NCBI GenBank assembly: GCA_021396245.1
Contig: WNYE01000026.1
Location: 186,001 to 250,000 of the forward strand
Reading direction: 5' to 3'
Source: Sporothrix humicola
Taxonomy: Eukaryota; Ascomycota; Sordariomycetes; Ophiostomatales; Ophiostomataceae
Length of the DNA stretch: 64,000 bases
The translations under genes and the position numbers were made by a program. The notes beneath the pieces are model-generated. The model made no database searches and was not told the DNA's origin. It worked only from the letters and a program-made list of their open reading frames with translations. Shown in pieces: positions 1 to 9,450 of this stretch. The first letter of the stretch is position 1, and every line of letters begins with the position of its first letter.

Positions 1-3000
1 TTTGCCGTCCTCTTGTGGAACGACGAGAAGCACACCGTTACCGACGTCATGCACCAGGTCGCCCGCGCCTGCCAGACCACCCTGCCCAACGGCCTGGCCC
101 GCGCCTACGAGACCGACGAAATCGGCCGCAGCCTGCTCATGCACTCCAAGAGCATCGAAGAACTCTTAAATGCGGCCCGCATTCTCGAGGACATCAAAGT
201 CACCGTCACCATCCGCTCGTCGCGCGACACGTTCCGCGAGCAAATGTGCGGCACCATCATCGAGTGGCTGGGCGACATCTCCGGCTGCAGCGTCGGCAAC
301 GACCACAGCATCCTGCGCCGCGTCGTCTGCGAAGAGCTGCTGCGGCCCTGGCGCAAAGGCAGCCCGGCCACCCACGCCATTGTGGGCGCCAACGGCATCG
401 ACGACGAGGAACTGCTCACACAAGACCCAGAGTCCAACCCCGTGCTGGCCCACGAGATTGGCCTGCTTCGAATGCGTCGGGCCGCCGCCGCGGCCGCCCA
501 GACCCAGGCCGCCCTCGCTGCCGGGAACATGGGCGGCATGATGGACGACGATGATGACGACTTTGACGACGACGACGATATGGACGGCTTTATTGAAGCC
601 CTCGACGACGAAGAAGACGACGAAGAAGATGACGATTACGACGAGGCCGAACTGCTCGAGGCCGCCGGCGCCGACAACGACGCTCAGCGGGCTGTCCTGG
701 GCGCCGCCATCATGCAGATGCTCAGCGGCGAGATTGGCGTCGACAACGACGACATGATGATGCTCGACGTGCAGGACGGGCAAGCTGCGGGAGCGGGAGA
801 AGGTGCTGCACAGGCTGCAGAAGGCGCACAAGCCGGCGAGGCCGCCAACAACAACAACAACGATGCTGCCAATGAAATGGTGGTCGAGAGTGAGGCCCAG
901 CCAGAAGGCGAGCGCGCAACGAGCGGCTTTGCCGTCCCTCTGCCTCCGCCGCCACCTCCAGTGCCTCCCCACGCCACTGCACCGTCGTCGCAGTCCCGGA
1001 CAACATCGTCGCGCTCGCGCAGAGGATCGGCCCCTCTTAACGCAGACGGCTCGACCTCTGCCTCGAGAAGCGGCGGCGCAGCGGCAACATCCACCTCTCG
1101 CCGCAACCCCCGCGACCGCGACGTGACGCCCTCGGACTCGGACACCGCCGAGCCGCTGATTGCCCCGACCTTTGCCAAGTCCGGCCTCGACATCCCCAAG
1201 ACGCCCGGCAACAATGTTTTATCTGATAGAGCTGAGCCGCCCAACCCCGGCAAGTACTGGCTCGGCGTGCCGCCCGACTATATGGAGGTCGAGGGTGTCC
1301 CGCCGGCCGAGGACCTGTTCCAGCGCGTGCGTCTCGACTGGCTGATCCTGTTCGATCTGCGCATGTGGAAGAAGGTGCGCAACGACCTGCGCTCGCTCTA
1401 CATCTCGACCGTCGTCACGATCCCCGAGTTCAAGCGCGTTCTGGGCCTGCGCTTTGCCGGTCTCTATACGACCCTGGCGCAGCTGTACCTCATTGGCGAC
1501 CGCGAGCCCGACCATTCCATCATCAACATCTCGCTGCAGATGCTGACCACGCCCTCGATTACGACCGAGATTGTCGAGCGCGGCAACTTCTTGACGAGCC
1601 TCATGGCCATCCTGTACACCTTTTTGACGACGCGCCAGGTCGGCCACCCGTGGGACGTGTCGTCCAACGCCGTGCTAGCCTTTGACTCGGGTTCTGTGAC
1701 GAATCGACGCATGTATCACTTTTTCGTCGACCTCAAGTACCTGTTCAGCTCGCCGCACGTGCAAAAGTGCCTGCGCACCGAGGACCGCTACATGATGCAG
1801 TTCCTCGACCTCGTCAAGCTGCACCAGGGCATCTGCCCCAACACGCGCGCCGTCGGCGAGCACGTCGAGTACGAGACGGGCACCTGGATCAGCGCCTCGC
1901 TGATCACGCGCGAGATCAACCGCCTGTGCCGCCAGTTCTCGGACGCCTACCGTAACCTGCCGACCGACGATTTGGGGAATTTGGCCAAGGCGATCCGCTA
2001 CACGGCCAAGACGGTCATTCTCAACTCGATCGGGTCGGAGCGCCAGCGGTTCACCCAAGCAGAAATCCGCGACGAGGTGCACTTCCGCGTGCTGAGCGAT
2101 TTCGAGTTTGACACCGAGGCCGCCTACTACGACGTCGTACGCTTTGTCGTCGAGGAGCAGCCCATCAGCTTCCACCACGCGCTACACTACACACTGTCGT
2201 GGCTGATCGAGTGCGGCAAGTCGCTGTCCCTGGACAACCTGCGCAACTACCTGAGTTTTACGACGCAGGAACTCAAGGCGCACCCGCGGTCCATGGGCCG
2301 CAAGCTCATGCCGCGGCGCGCCAACATGACGCCCGAGGATTATCTGATGGCCGCCTTCGACTATCCGCTGCGCGTCTGTGCCTGGCTCGCGCAGATGAAG
2401 GCCGGCATGTGGGTGCGCAACGGTATCAGCCTGCGCCACCAGGCCGGCACCTACCGCGGCGTCAGCCAGCGCGACGTCGCCCACCACCGCGATATTTTCC
2501 TGCTGCAGACGGCGCTGGTCGTCTGCAACCCGAGCCGCGTGCTCGTGTCGATGATTGACCGCTTCGGCATGGAGCGCTGGGTCAAGGGCATCTTTGAGCA
2601 AAAGGCCGAGGCGCAGGACGACTCGCAGCACCTGGACGTGGTCGAGGACATGATCCACCTGCTGATTGTGCTCGTGAGCGACCGCACGTGCCTGGTGGAG
2701 GCGGCCGACGACAACGCCACGCAGCTGCTGGCGCTGCGCCGCGACATTATCCACGTGCTTTGCTTCAAGCCGCTGTCGTACACGGACATTTGCAACAAGC
2801 TGCCGGACCGGTTCCAAGAACAGGAAAACTTCCAGGACGTGCTCGAGGAGATGGCGACGTTCAAGTCGCCCGACGGAAATACCGATGTCGGCACGTTTGA
2901 GCTGGACCCCAAATACATTGAAGAGGTCGACCCGTACAGCGCGCACTACAACAAGAACCAGCGCGAGGAGTCCGAGACGGCGTACCGCAAGTGGATGGCC

Positions 3001-6000
3001 AAGAAGACGGGGCAGGCGGCCGAGTCGATTGTATACGAGCCGAAGCTGCAGCCGATCACGTCGGGCGCGTTTGTCGGGCTGTCGGATTTCACGAGCACGG
3101 GCGTCTTTGCGCAGCTCATCTACTACTCGCTGCTGTACCCGCTTGTTTCCCAGAAACTGACGCCGACGGTGCCCTCGACGCGCATCGAGACGTTTTTGCA
3201 GGTGGTGCTGCACCTCGTGCTGATTGCCATTGCCGAAGACAAGACGTATGGCGCCGGCACAGGCGCTCAGGAGAGTGACCCCAACGCGGCGTCGTTTATC
3301 CGCTTCGCGCTCAACCAGCAGGCGCGCAGCAACTTCATGCCCGAGTCGCCCGAGGCCAAGACGATCGTGGCGCTGCTGGACATGATGTCGACCAAGGACG
3401 AGTTCAAGGCGTGCCACCCCAAGATCACGCTGATTCTCAAGCGGATGCGCCAGAAGCGCCCCACAGACTTTGAGTCGGCGTATGCGCGGCTGGGCGTGTC
3501 GGTGGACCGCATCAGCACGGCGTCGCCGGCGTACGACAGCAGCAACGCGCACGAGGAGCGCGAGCGCAAGAAGCGCGCGGCGCTGGACCGGCAGCGGCGC
3601 GTGATGGAGCAGTTCCAGGAGCAGCAAAAGAGCTTCCTGGCCAACCAGGGCGACATTGACTGGGGCGTCGTCGATGATGAGGGCGATGAGGACGAGGACA
3701 TGGAGGCGTCGGCGACGGCACAGAGCGAAAAGAAGCTGTGGAAGTACCCGAGCGGGACGTGCATTCTGTGCCAGGAAGAGACGGACGACCGGCGCCTGCA
3801 CGGCACGTTTGCCTTTTTTACCGAGTCTTTGATTCTGAGACAGACCGACCTGCAGGACCCCGACTTTGTGCGCGAGGCGGCGTCCACCCCCAAAAACCTG
3901 GACCGGTCGGCCGAGAGCATCCGGCCCTTTGGCGTGGCGCACGAAAACCGCCAAAAGGTCATCAAGATCGGCACGGACGGCGAGCCGTTTGAGTCGGAGC
4001 GGCAGGTCATCGGCAAGGGCTTCCCGTCCAAAAACTGCCAGCCCGGCGTGCTGTCGGTCGGCTGCGGCCACATTATGCACCACCACTGCTTCGAGGCGTA
4101 CTTTGAGGCGACGCTGCGCAGACACAACCAGCAGATCGCGCGCCACCACCCCGAAGACACGGACCGGCTCGAGTTTGTGTGTCCGCTGTGCAAGGCTCTG
4201 GGTAACGCGTTCCTGCCCATTGTCTGGAAGGGCAAGGAGGAGTCGTACCCGGGGGCGCTGGTGCCGACGACGTCTTTTGCCGCGTTCTTGGACGACCAGA
4301 TGGCCGGCCAGGGCTATTATGTCTTGAGCGCGCCGCGGCCGCCCGACGACGTACAGATTTCGCAGCGGCAGTACGTTGGCTCGTCGATGCTGAGCAGTGT
4401 GTCCGAAAAAGCGTCGCAGCTGGTCTACGAGGCCTGGGAGCGGCTCCCGCAGAGCCCGCACTACCTCCAAGGTCCCGCGTCAGGATCGGGTCCTGGTGGT
4501 CCTCTGGGTGCAGCCGGCTGGCCGCCAATTCCTGCCGCCATGGCCGGTGCGGCTGCGGCAGCTGCTGCCGCTATTGGTGTTGGAGGCGGTGGAGCAGCAG
4601 CTGGAGGAGGAGGCGCCGGAGCAGGCCCAGCCTCGGCTGGCGCAGGGTCTGTGACGGGCGGCGGCGCACGCAACCAGCCGGAGCTCGCCAACGTGGTGCG
4701 CGACCTCGTGTCGGCGTACCGGCGGCTGAAGCGCACGCTCCGGACCAACGACCTGCCGATGCTGCAGGTCGCCGACAACGGCCGCGGGCGCAACGAGCTC
4801 TACGGGACGGACACGCTCGCGCAGGCGGTCGGCTACTCGATCTCGGCGGCCGAAATCCAGCAGCGCGGCACGGACGCCGAATACGGCATGACGTTGCTCT
4901 CGAAAATTCCAGAGCAGACCCTGACCCATTTGAGGATCCTGAGCGAGACAGTCACGTCGTACATTGCCGTTGGCGCGCAGAGACACGGCGGCGACAACCG
5001 CGTCGAGCGCGAGTACCGGCGCGACGCCGAGCGGCAGCACATCCAGCTGTTTGTGACCATGTATTTTGGCCAAGAAACCGAGTCGACGGCACAGCCGACG
5101 ACCAAGCACGACCCGCTGCTCGGCATGGACCCGTTCATCTTCCTGGCCGAGAGCGTGTTCGGCATGGCACCCTCTCTAAAAATGGAGGTCGCGCACGTGG
5201 TGCGGCTGTGCTACCTGGCCGAGCTGGTCAAGGTTGTGTACCACATGGGCCGCAACATTCCCGTGTCGGCGTGGCTCAACGAGCTGATGAACAGCACCAA
5301 CAGTGGCGACAGCGACAAAGACCCCGCGCTGGCCAACTTTGCGCAGTTCTGCCTCAAGATTGCGCACATGGACCTGGAGTCGCGCACAAACAACAGCAGC
5401 AACAGCGGCCGGCGGCCGGCGGGCGTCATCGACGCGTCGCTCCTGGCCACGGACGCGCTCGGCGCCAACCGCGGCTTTGAGCAGGACGGCGTCAACACGC
5501 TCGAGGACTACTACAACTTTGTCAAAAAGTACGCTCTCGTCTTTTTGAGAAAAACAGTCGTCCTCATGTACGCGCACGCCGGCGTCGACTTTAACACGCA
5601 CGTGTCGCCGGCGCCTGAACTGTCCGAGCTCGAGCGACTGTCCGAAGTCCTCAAAGTGCCCTCGTTTGACGACATGTGCACGGCCCTGACCGTCCACGCG
5701 CCGTCGGCCGGCTGGCCCGCCTCGACGGAGCAGCTCGTCAACGGCTGGGTGCACCACTACTACACGCACACCTGGGCCAAGTACAAGGGGGCGGCAGCGA
5801 CAGTCTCGGGAGCAAGCTCTTCCACGCCCGCAGACGGCAGCACCTACATGGTGGGTCCAGAGGATGAATCCACAAGCAGCGCCGGAAAAGCGGTCAGTAC
5901 TTCGACAGACGCCACCGCACTGGCTCCACCCCCCTCGGCCCTCCTCAGCCACCCCGGCATCTACGAACTCGTCGGCCTCCCGCAGCACTTTGAGCAGCTG

Positions 6001-6447
6001 CTCGACGAGTGCACGCGCGCGCGCTGCCCGACCACCGGCAAGGACGTCTCGGACCCCATGATTTGCCTGCTGTGCGGCGAAGTCTTTTGCGGCCAGGCCA
6101 TCTGCTGCCTCAAGGAAGAGCGTATTGGGAGGACCAACGCCCGCCGGCGCATCGGCGGCGCCCAGCAGCACATGCGCCGCTGCCAGCGCAACATGGGTCT
6201 GTTCCTCAACATCCGCAAGTGCTGCATCTATTACCTGCACCGCATGTCCGGGTCGTACGGCTATGCGCCCTACATTGACAAGTACGGCGAGGTGGACCTG
6301 GGGTTCCGGCATGGGCGCCCGCTCCAGCTCAACCAACGCCGCTACGACGCCATGCTGCGCGCCGTCTGGCTGAGCCACGGCGTGCCGAGCTTCATCAGCC
6401 GCAAGCTCGAGATGGACATTAACAACGGCGGGTGGGAGACTATATAG
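1..6447 (+). CDS. UBR1: UBR1-type N-recognin E3 ubiquitin ligase, 5'-truncated by the window
   Basis: The open frame runs from base 1 to the TAG at 6445, giving 2,148 visible residues; the start codon, the N-terminus and the UBR box that binds N-degrons lie upstream of the window. The first ~110 codons resemble the ClpS-like type-2 N-degron pocket (LLWNDEKHT near the start). A RING-H2 domain follows: CILC at 3760, a CGH..HHHC segment from 4063 and CPLC at 4180. The C-terminal cysteine-rich block (CLLCGEVFCGQ, about 6064-6100) matches the autoinhibitory UAIN region of the family. In the family the protein recognises destabilising N-termini and polyubiquitinates substrates with a Rad6-type E2. 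Odd features are an Asp/Glu tract at 541-660, a Pro/Ser-rich linker at 900-1130 and an Ala/Gly tract at about 4519-4660. The frame shows no intron. Family assignment is firm; UBR1 versus a paralogue such as S. pombe Ubr11 is not resolved. Confidence 0.93.
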   Translation, partial: FAVLLWNDEKHTVTDVMHQVARACQTTLPNGLARAYETDEIGRSLLMHSKSIEELLNAARILEDIKVTVTIRSSRDTFREQMCGTIIEWLGDISGCSVGNDHSILRRVVCEELLRPWRKGSPATHAIVGANGIDDEELLTQDPESNPVLAHEIGLLRMRRAAAAAAQTQAALAAGNMGGMMDDDDDDFDDDDDMDGFIEALDDEEDDEEDDDYDEAELLEAAGADNDAQRAVLGAAIMQMLSGEIGVDNDDMMMLDVQDGQAAGAGEGAAQAAEGAQAGEAANNNNNDAANEMVVESEAQPEGERATSGFAVPLPPPPPPVPPHATAPSSQSRTTSSRSRRGSAPLNADGSTSASRSGGAAATSTSRRNPRDRDVTPSDSDTAEPLIAPTFAKSGLDIPKTPGNNVLSDRAEPPNPGKYWLGVPPDYMEVEGVPPAEDLFQRVRLDWLILFDLRMWKKVRNDLRSLYISTVVTIPEFKRVLGLRFAGLYTTLAQLYLIGDREPDHSIINISLQMLTTPSITTEIVERGNFLTSLMAILYTFLTTRQVGHPWDVSSNAVLAFDSGSVTNRRMYHFFVDLKYLFSSPHVQKCLRTEDRYMMQFLDLVKLHQGICPNTRAVGEHVEYETGTWISASLITREINRLCRQFSDAYRNLPTDDLGNLAKAIRYTAKTVILNSIGSERQRFTQAEIRDEVHFRVLSDFEFDTEAAYYDVVRFVVEEQPISFHHALHYTLSWLIECGKSLSLDNLRNYLSFTTQELKAHPRSMGRKLMPRRANMTPEDYLMAAFDYPLRVCAWLAQMKAGMWVRNGISLRHQAGTYRGVSQRDVAHHRDIFLLQTALVVCNPSRVLVSMIDRFGMERWVKGIFEQKAEAQDDSQHLDVVEDMIHLLIVLVSDRTCLVEAADDNATQLLALRRDIIHVLCFKPLSYTDICNKLPDRFQEQENFQDVLEEMATFKSPDGNTDVGTFELDPKYIEEVDPYSAHYNKNQREESETAYRKWMAKKTGQAAESIVYEPKLQPITSGAFVGLSDFTSTGVFAQLIYYSLLYPLVSQKLTPTVPSTRIETFLQVVLHLVLIAIAEDKTYGAGTGAQESDPNAASFIRFALNQQARSNFMPESPEAKTIVALLDMMSTKDEFKACHPKITLILKRMRQKRPTDFESAYARLGVSVDRISTASPAYDSSNAHEERERKKRAALDRQRRVMEQFQEQQKSFLANQGDIDWGVVDDEGDEDEDMEASATAQSEKKLWKYPSGTCILCQEETDDRRLHGTFAFFTESLILRQTDLQDPDFVREAASTPKNLDRSAESIRPFGVAHENRQKVIKIGTDGEPFESERQVIGKGFPSKNCQPGVLSVGCGHIMHHHCFEAYFEATLRRHNQQIARHHPEDTDRLEFVCPLCKALGNAFLPIVWKGKEESYPGALVPTTSFAAFLDDQMAGQGYYVLSAPRPPDDVQISQRQYVGSSMLSSVSEKASQLVYEAWERLPQSPHYLQGPASGSGPGGPLGAAGWPPIPAAMAGAAAAAAAAIGVGGGGAAAGGGGAGAGPASAGAGSVTGGGARNQPELANVVRDLVSAYRRLKRTLRTNDLPMLQVADNGRGRNELYGTDTLAQAVGYSISAAEIQQRGTDAEYGMTLLSKIPEQTLTHLRILSETVTSYIAVGAQRHGGDNRVEREYRRDAERQHIQLFVTMYFGQETESTAQPTTKHDPLLGMDPFIFLAESVFGMAPSLKMEVAHVVRLCYLAELVKVVYHMGRNIPVSAWLNELMNSTNSGDSDKDPALANFAQFCLKIAHMDLESRTNNSSNSGRRPAGVIDASLLATDALGANRGFEQDGVNTLEDYYNFVKKYALVFLRKTVVLMYAHAGVDFNTHVSPAPELSELERLSEVLKVPSFDDMCTALTVHAPSAGWPASTEQLVNGWVHHYYTHTWAKYKGAAATVSGASSSTPADGSTYMVGPEDESTSSAGKAVSTSTDATALAPPPSALLSHPGIYELVGLPQHFEQLLDECTRARCPTTGKDVSDPMICLLCGEVFCGQAICCLKEERIGRTNARRRIGGAQQHMRRCQRNMGLFLNIRKCCIYYLHRMSGSYGYAPYIDKYGEVDLGFRHGRPLQLNQRRYDAMLRAVWLSHGVPSFISRKLEMDINNGGWETI

Positions 6448-6875
6448 AAAAAATATGGGGTATTCTTGGTCTTATTGGGCCGCGCTGGCGGCGGTTGATA
6501 TAATTTTGCTTCTGCTTTTGCTTCTTGTCTGGCCTTTTTATCTTTCGTTTGTGTTTCCATTTTGTTTCATCTTGTCTCCTTTCTTTACAAACGGCCAGTA
6601 TCTTATTATGGGAGCAGATAGTCAGGCGCTTATAGACGTCTTTTGATTACTAGTTATTCTTATTCACTTCACTCTTATTACTTTCTTGTTCAGATGATAA
6701 AATACCCCGTTCTTTATCAATCCCTTTTCAATGGATTGCCTATTTTATTACCTAATTTGTTTCTTGCCCAACGCCGTATTCAAACATCGTAATGTCCTGA
6801 TATTCGTAACCTAACGCCTGAGTTCATGCCAGTCTTGACTGAGCCGGCCCCATTTACCGGTTCAAAGTCGTCCTT
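6448..6875. other. Convergent intergenic region, 428 bp
   Basis: Lies between the stop codons of the UBR1-like gene (+) and the Swd3-like gene (-). It is T-rich just after the UBR1 stop and AT-rich in the middle, as expected for two facing 3' ends. I see no ORF worth calling and no clear terminator structure. Confidence 0.6.
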
Positions 6876-8711
6876 CTACTCCCTCTCATCAACCTTTTCT
6901 GGCTCTTCAGCCTCGTCTCCCTCCTCGGTATGCCTGTAGACGTTGATCCATCCGTCCTGGCCACAGCTGACCATGGTCGCGCCACAGACGTCGACCCAGA
7001 ACACAACGCCGTCCCTGTGAGCACCCTTAAGACGCTGGACAATCTCCTTGGAGCCGACATCCCACAGCACGACGTCGCCGTCCTCGCTGGCCGCAGCCAC
7101 AAACGGCTTGTGCTTCTTCTTTGTGGGGTCTCTGTCTACAAGCCGTCCAAAACAGCCGCCAATGGAAAACCGCTTGTTGAGGTGGCCCTGGTACGTCTTC
7201 TTGACAATGCTCGGCTGCGCGACGTAGTCCCAGAGGCGAATGCACGAGTCGAGGTTGAACGCGAGGACGAAGCGGCCGTTGGGCGAGAAGCAGACATTCG
7301 TGACAGCCGGGTTGTCTTCGTTGAGCAGCAAGAGAGTGCGTAGGCACTGCCCCGTGCCCGTATCCCAGATCCGGATCAGACCATCCGTAGAACAGCTCAC
7401 GACGAGCGTGCCGTCACAGCAAAAGTCGATGCCGCTGACAGGGTCGCTGTGCGCCGGCAGACTGCGCATCAGGCGGCCTGCGCGCACGTCCCACAAAAAG
7501 ACGGCCTCGTCGTAGCTGCCGCTGGCCAAGATGTTGCCCTTGGGCGAGAACGCGAGGCAGTAGACGTAGTTGTGGTGGCCGAGGAGGGGCAGCCTGGTGC
7601 CGCGGGCACCCCCGCTGCTCGCCGTGCCGTTGCCGTTGGTGCCGTTGATGCCCTCGCGCAGCTGGCGGCGGGCAAAACGGACGGCCATGGCGGCGGCCGA
7701 GGGGACGGCGACCCTTCCATCCGCGTCCTCGCCTTCAGCTCCCTCCGCAGCCCCTCCGTCCGTCAACGCCTCTCCCACGGCGTGTGCCGGCTCGGCCGTC
7801 ACGCGGTCCCACAGCCGGATCGCCTTGTCGTCGGCGCCCGTGGCCAGCGTGTTGGAGTCGGGGCTCCACGCCAAACAACTCAATCCCGCCACGTGGCCCA
7901 CCAGCGTCGTCATGTGCGCGCCCGTGGCGGCGTCCCAGATGCGCGCGGTCCCGTCAGCCGACGCAGACGCGATCCAGCGCCCGTCGGGCGAGATGCGGAC
8001 CTGCGCAATGGGGCCGTCGTGGCCGCGCATGGCCAGGACGCGGCGGTAGTGCGGGCGGGGCGTTGCCGAGCGGCGTCTTCGTCTACGGCGTTTCTTTGTG
8101 TCGGGCTGGGCGTGAGATTGGTCGCCATTGGTGAGGGGCGATCTGGACCGCGACCGCGAGCGAGAGTGTGATCTCGAGCTGAAATGGGAGCTAGTAGAGC
8201 GGTCCCTTGCCCGAGCACGAGACCGAGAGTCGCTTCGCAAACGAGACCGCGAGCGCGAGCGAGAGTGAGAGTGAGATCGAGATGGGGAAGGAGAACGAGA
8301 TAAAGATCGGGAGTGTGGGCGGGCTCGAGAGTGGGAGTGTCGTGGAGAGGATGCATGCGAGTGAGCGCGAGAGCTCAGTTCCGAGTCAGAGTCGGGGTGG
8401 GGGTGTTGCCGCGATCTTGATCTTGATCGTGATCTTGATCGTGACCTCCTCGTGCGTCGTGGCGATCGAGACGATGCTGGAGATGGCGACGAGCTGTCGC
8501 GTTTTCTGTGAGCTCGCCTCGATGACGGAACATCGTCGTCACTGTCATCGTCGGCTGCCGCCAACAGTGCATCCTTGCGGCGTATCGACAGCTTGTCCGC
8601 CTGCGCTTTCGATTGTGGTTTTGACTGTGCTTGTGATTTCGTCTCGCCCTCTCTCACTTTGCGCCGCTTCGCCGCTGGATGGTCGGCCGTCGCGACCGCC
8701 ACCGGGGCCAT
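6876..8711 (-). CDS. SWD3: Swd3/WDR5-like WD40 subunit of COMPASS with RS-rich N-terminus
   Basis: A 611-residue, intronless protein. Residues 228 to about 594 form a seven-bladed WD40 propeller (blade ends such as ARIWDAATG, AVFLWDVRAG, LIRIWDTGTG) with the WDR5/Swd3 signature stretch NVCFSPNGRFVLAFNLDS. In the family this protein scaffolds the Set1/MLL H3K4 methyltransferase in the nucleus. The sequence departs from the ~315-335-residue norm in two ways: residues ~64-192 are rich in Ser-Arg, Ser-His and Ser-Pro dipeptides, ending in a run of eight arginines near residue 208-215, and residues ~304-374 insert an Ala/Gly-rich loop between blades 2 and 3. I chose the ATG at 8711 (MAPVAVATADH) because it has A at -3 and a basic NLS-like segment follows; the frame stays open to 8990, but the extra 93 residues look like leader sequence. 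Another WD40 protein is possible but less likely. Confidence 0.85.
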   Translation of the reverse strand: MAPVAVATADHPAAKRRKVREGETKSQAQSKPQSKAQADKLSIRRKDALLAAADDDSDDDVPSSRRAHRKRDSSSPSPASSRSPRRTRRSRSRSRSRSRSRQHPHPDSDSELSSRAHSHASSPRHSHSRARPHSRSLSRSPSPSRSHSHSRSRSRSRLRSDSRSRARARDRSTSSHFSSRSHSRSRSRSRSPLTNGDQSHAQPDTKKRRRRRRRSATPRPHYRRVLAMRGHDGPIAQVRISPDGRWIASASADGTARIWDAATGAHMTTLVGHVAGLSCLAWSPDSNTLATGADDKAIRLWDRVTAEPAHAVGEALTDGGAAEGAEGEDADGRVAVPSAAAMAVRFARRQLREGINGTNGNGTASSGGARGTRLPLLGHHNYVYCLAFSPKGNILASGSYDEAVFLWDVRAGRLMRSLPAHSDPVSGIDFCCDGTLVVSCSTDGLIRIWDTGTGQCLRTLLLLNEDNPAVTNVCFSPNGRFVLAFNLDSCIRLWDYVAQPSIVKKTYQGHLNKRFSIGGCFGRLVDRDPTKKKHKPFVAAASEDGDVVLWDVGSKEIVQRLKGAHRDGVVFWVDVCGATMVSCGQDGWINVYRHTEEGDEAEEPEKVDERE

Positions 8712-9133
8712 GTCGTTGTGTGCGTGGTGTATGAGAGGGATTATCGCGCCGATGATAGAGACAGAGGTGATGGCCGCCCGTGGATTGGTGTCGTTAAGAA
8801 AATCGCGTGGCAGGGCGCGTTTGACCCTTCCTTCACGACGTCGTTTGGCGTGAGGCAAGGCAAGAGCAGCCCAAATTTTAGTGGGGTCGCAGCCCTGTGT
8901 ACTCTTCATGTGAAGGCACGTGACCATATTGAGACGACAACAACATCGTTGATGATGTCTAAATGAGACGATGCTCATATTACATTGCACTCACTCAATC
9001 CACTCACTGTTTGTCTCTTTTGCTGTCTGTATCCTCAAACACAGGTAGAAATCACAATCGAGCGAGTGTTTGAATCATTTCCTAAATGTGTGGTGAGCAG
9101 TATGTATATCCAGTAATTATCTGATTAGGGTGT
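8712..9133. other. Upstream flank of the Swd3-like gene
   Basis: Probable 5' leader and promoter of the minus-strand Swd3-like gene. The frame of that gene stays open to 8990 without recognisable protein similarity. No TATA box or named operator is evident. Confidence 0.4.
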
Positions 9134-9206
9134 CGATTGCCTAACGGCACGCCTTGTTCCCCAACCTAGCGCCTTCGACCACTCGGCCATCTTGGTCTTG
9201 GCACGA
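9134..9206 (-). pseudogene. tRNA-like relic, 5' half of a Leu/Ser-type tRNA
   Basis: Read on the minus strand, the segment holds TGGCCGAGTGGTCGAAGGC, which fits the D-arm and A box of fungal tRNA-Leu/tRNA-Ser genes. Downstream, the anticodon stem does not pair, there is no recognisable B box or T-loop (GGTTCGANNCC), and no 3' strand complements the putative acceptor ACCAAGA. It is best read as a truncated or decayed tRNA copy, or the head of a tRNA-derived SINE. A chance match is possible, although the A-box match is long. Confidence 0.4.
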
Positions 9207-9239
9207 TGGCCACGACTTTGTTGCGAAGGGTAATGATAG

Positions 9240-9450
9240 TTACTTTACAGTAAATTTTAGATCGGTTGTTTCTTTTCAAATGTCTTTATTTTATTTATTT
9301 TACCAATTTCGTTGATTTTACTGCTTTGCTTTCTTTTTTAGAAAATTTAAAACAATACAATTTAAAAATGTACGAAAATAATTCAATAAACAATTCATCA
9401 TCAAAATACAAATCTTTCCCAAAACAAAGATCAGCAAAACAGCATTGACA
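9240..9450. other. AT-rich island
   Basis: About 200 bp made almost entirely of A/T runs, in sharp contrast to the mixed sequence on both sides and to the GC-rich genes. It begins within 40 bp of the tRNA-like relic. No coding signal or clear inverted repeat is visible. It could be a remnant of a RIP-mutated repeat, a mitochondrial DNA insertion, or simple spacer. Confidence 0.5.

Noticed and set aside
2182..4470. 762-codon open frame antisense to the UBR1-like gene
   Set aside because: It mirrors a GC-rich coding frame, is His/Arg/Leu/Val-rich and has no domain; a typical antisense shadow.
9134..9206. Functional tRNA-Leu or tRNA-Ser gene
   Set aside because: No paired anticodon stem, no B box or T-arm and no acceptor complement.
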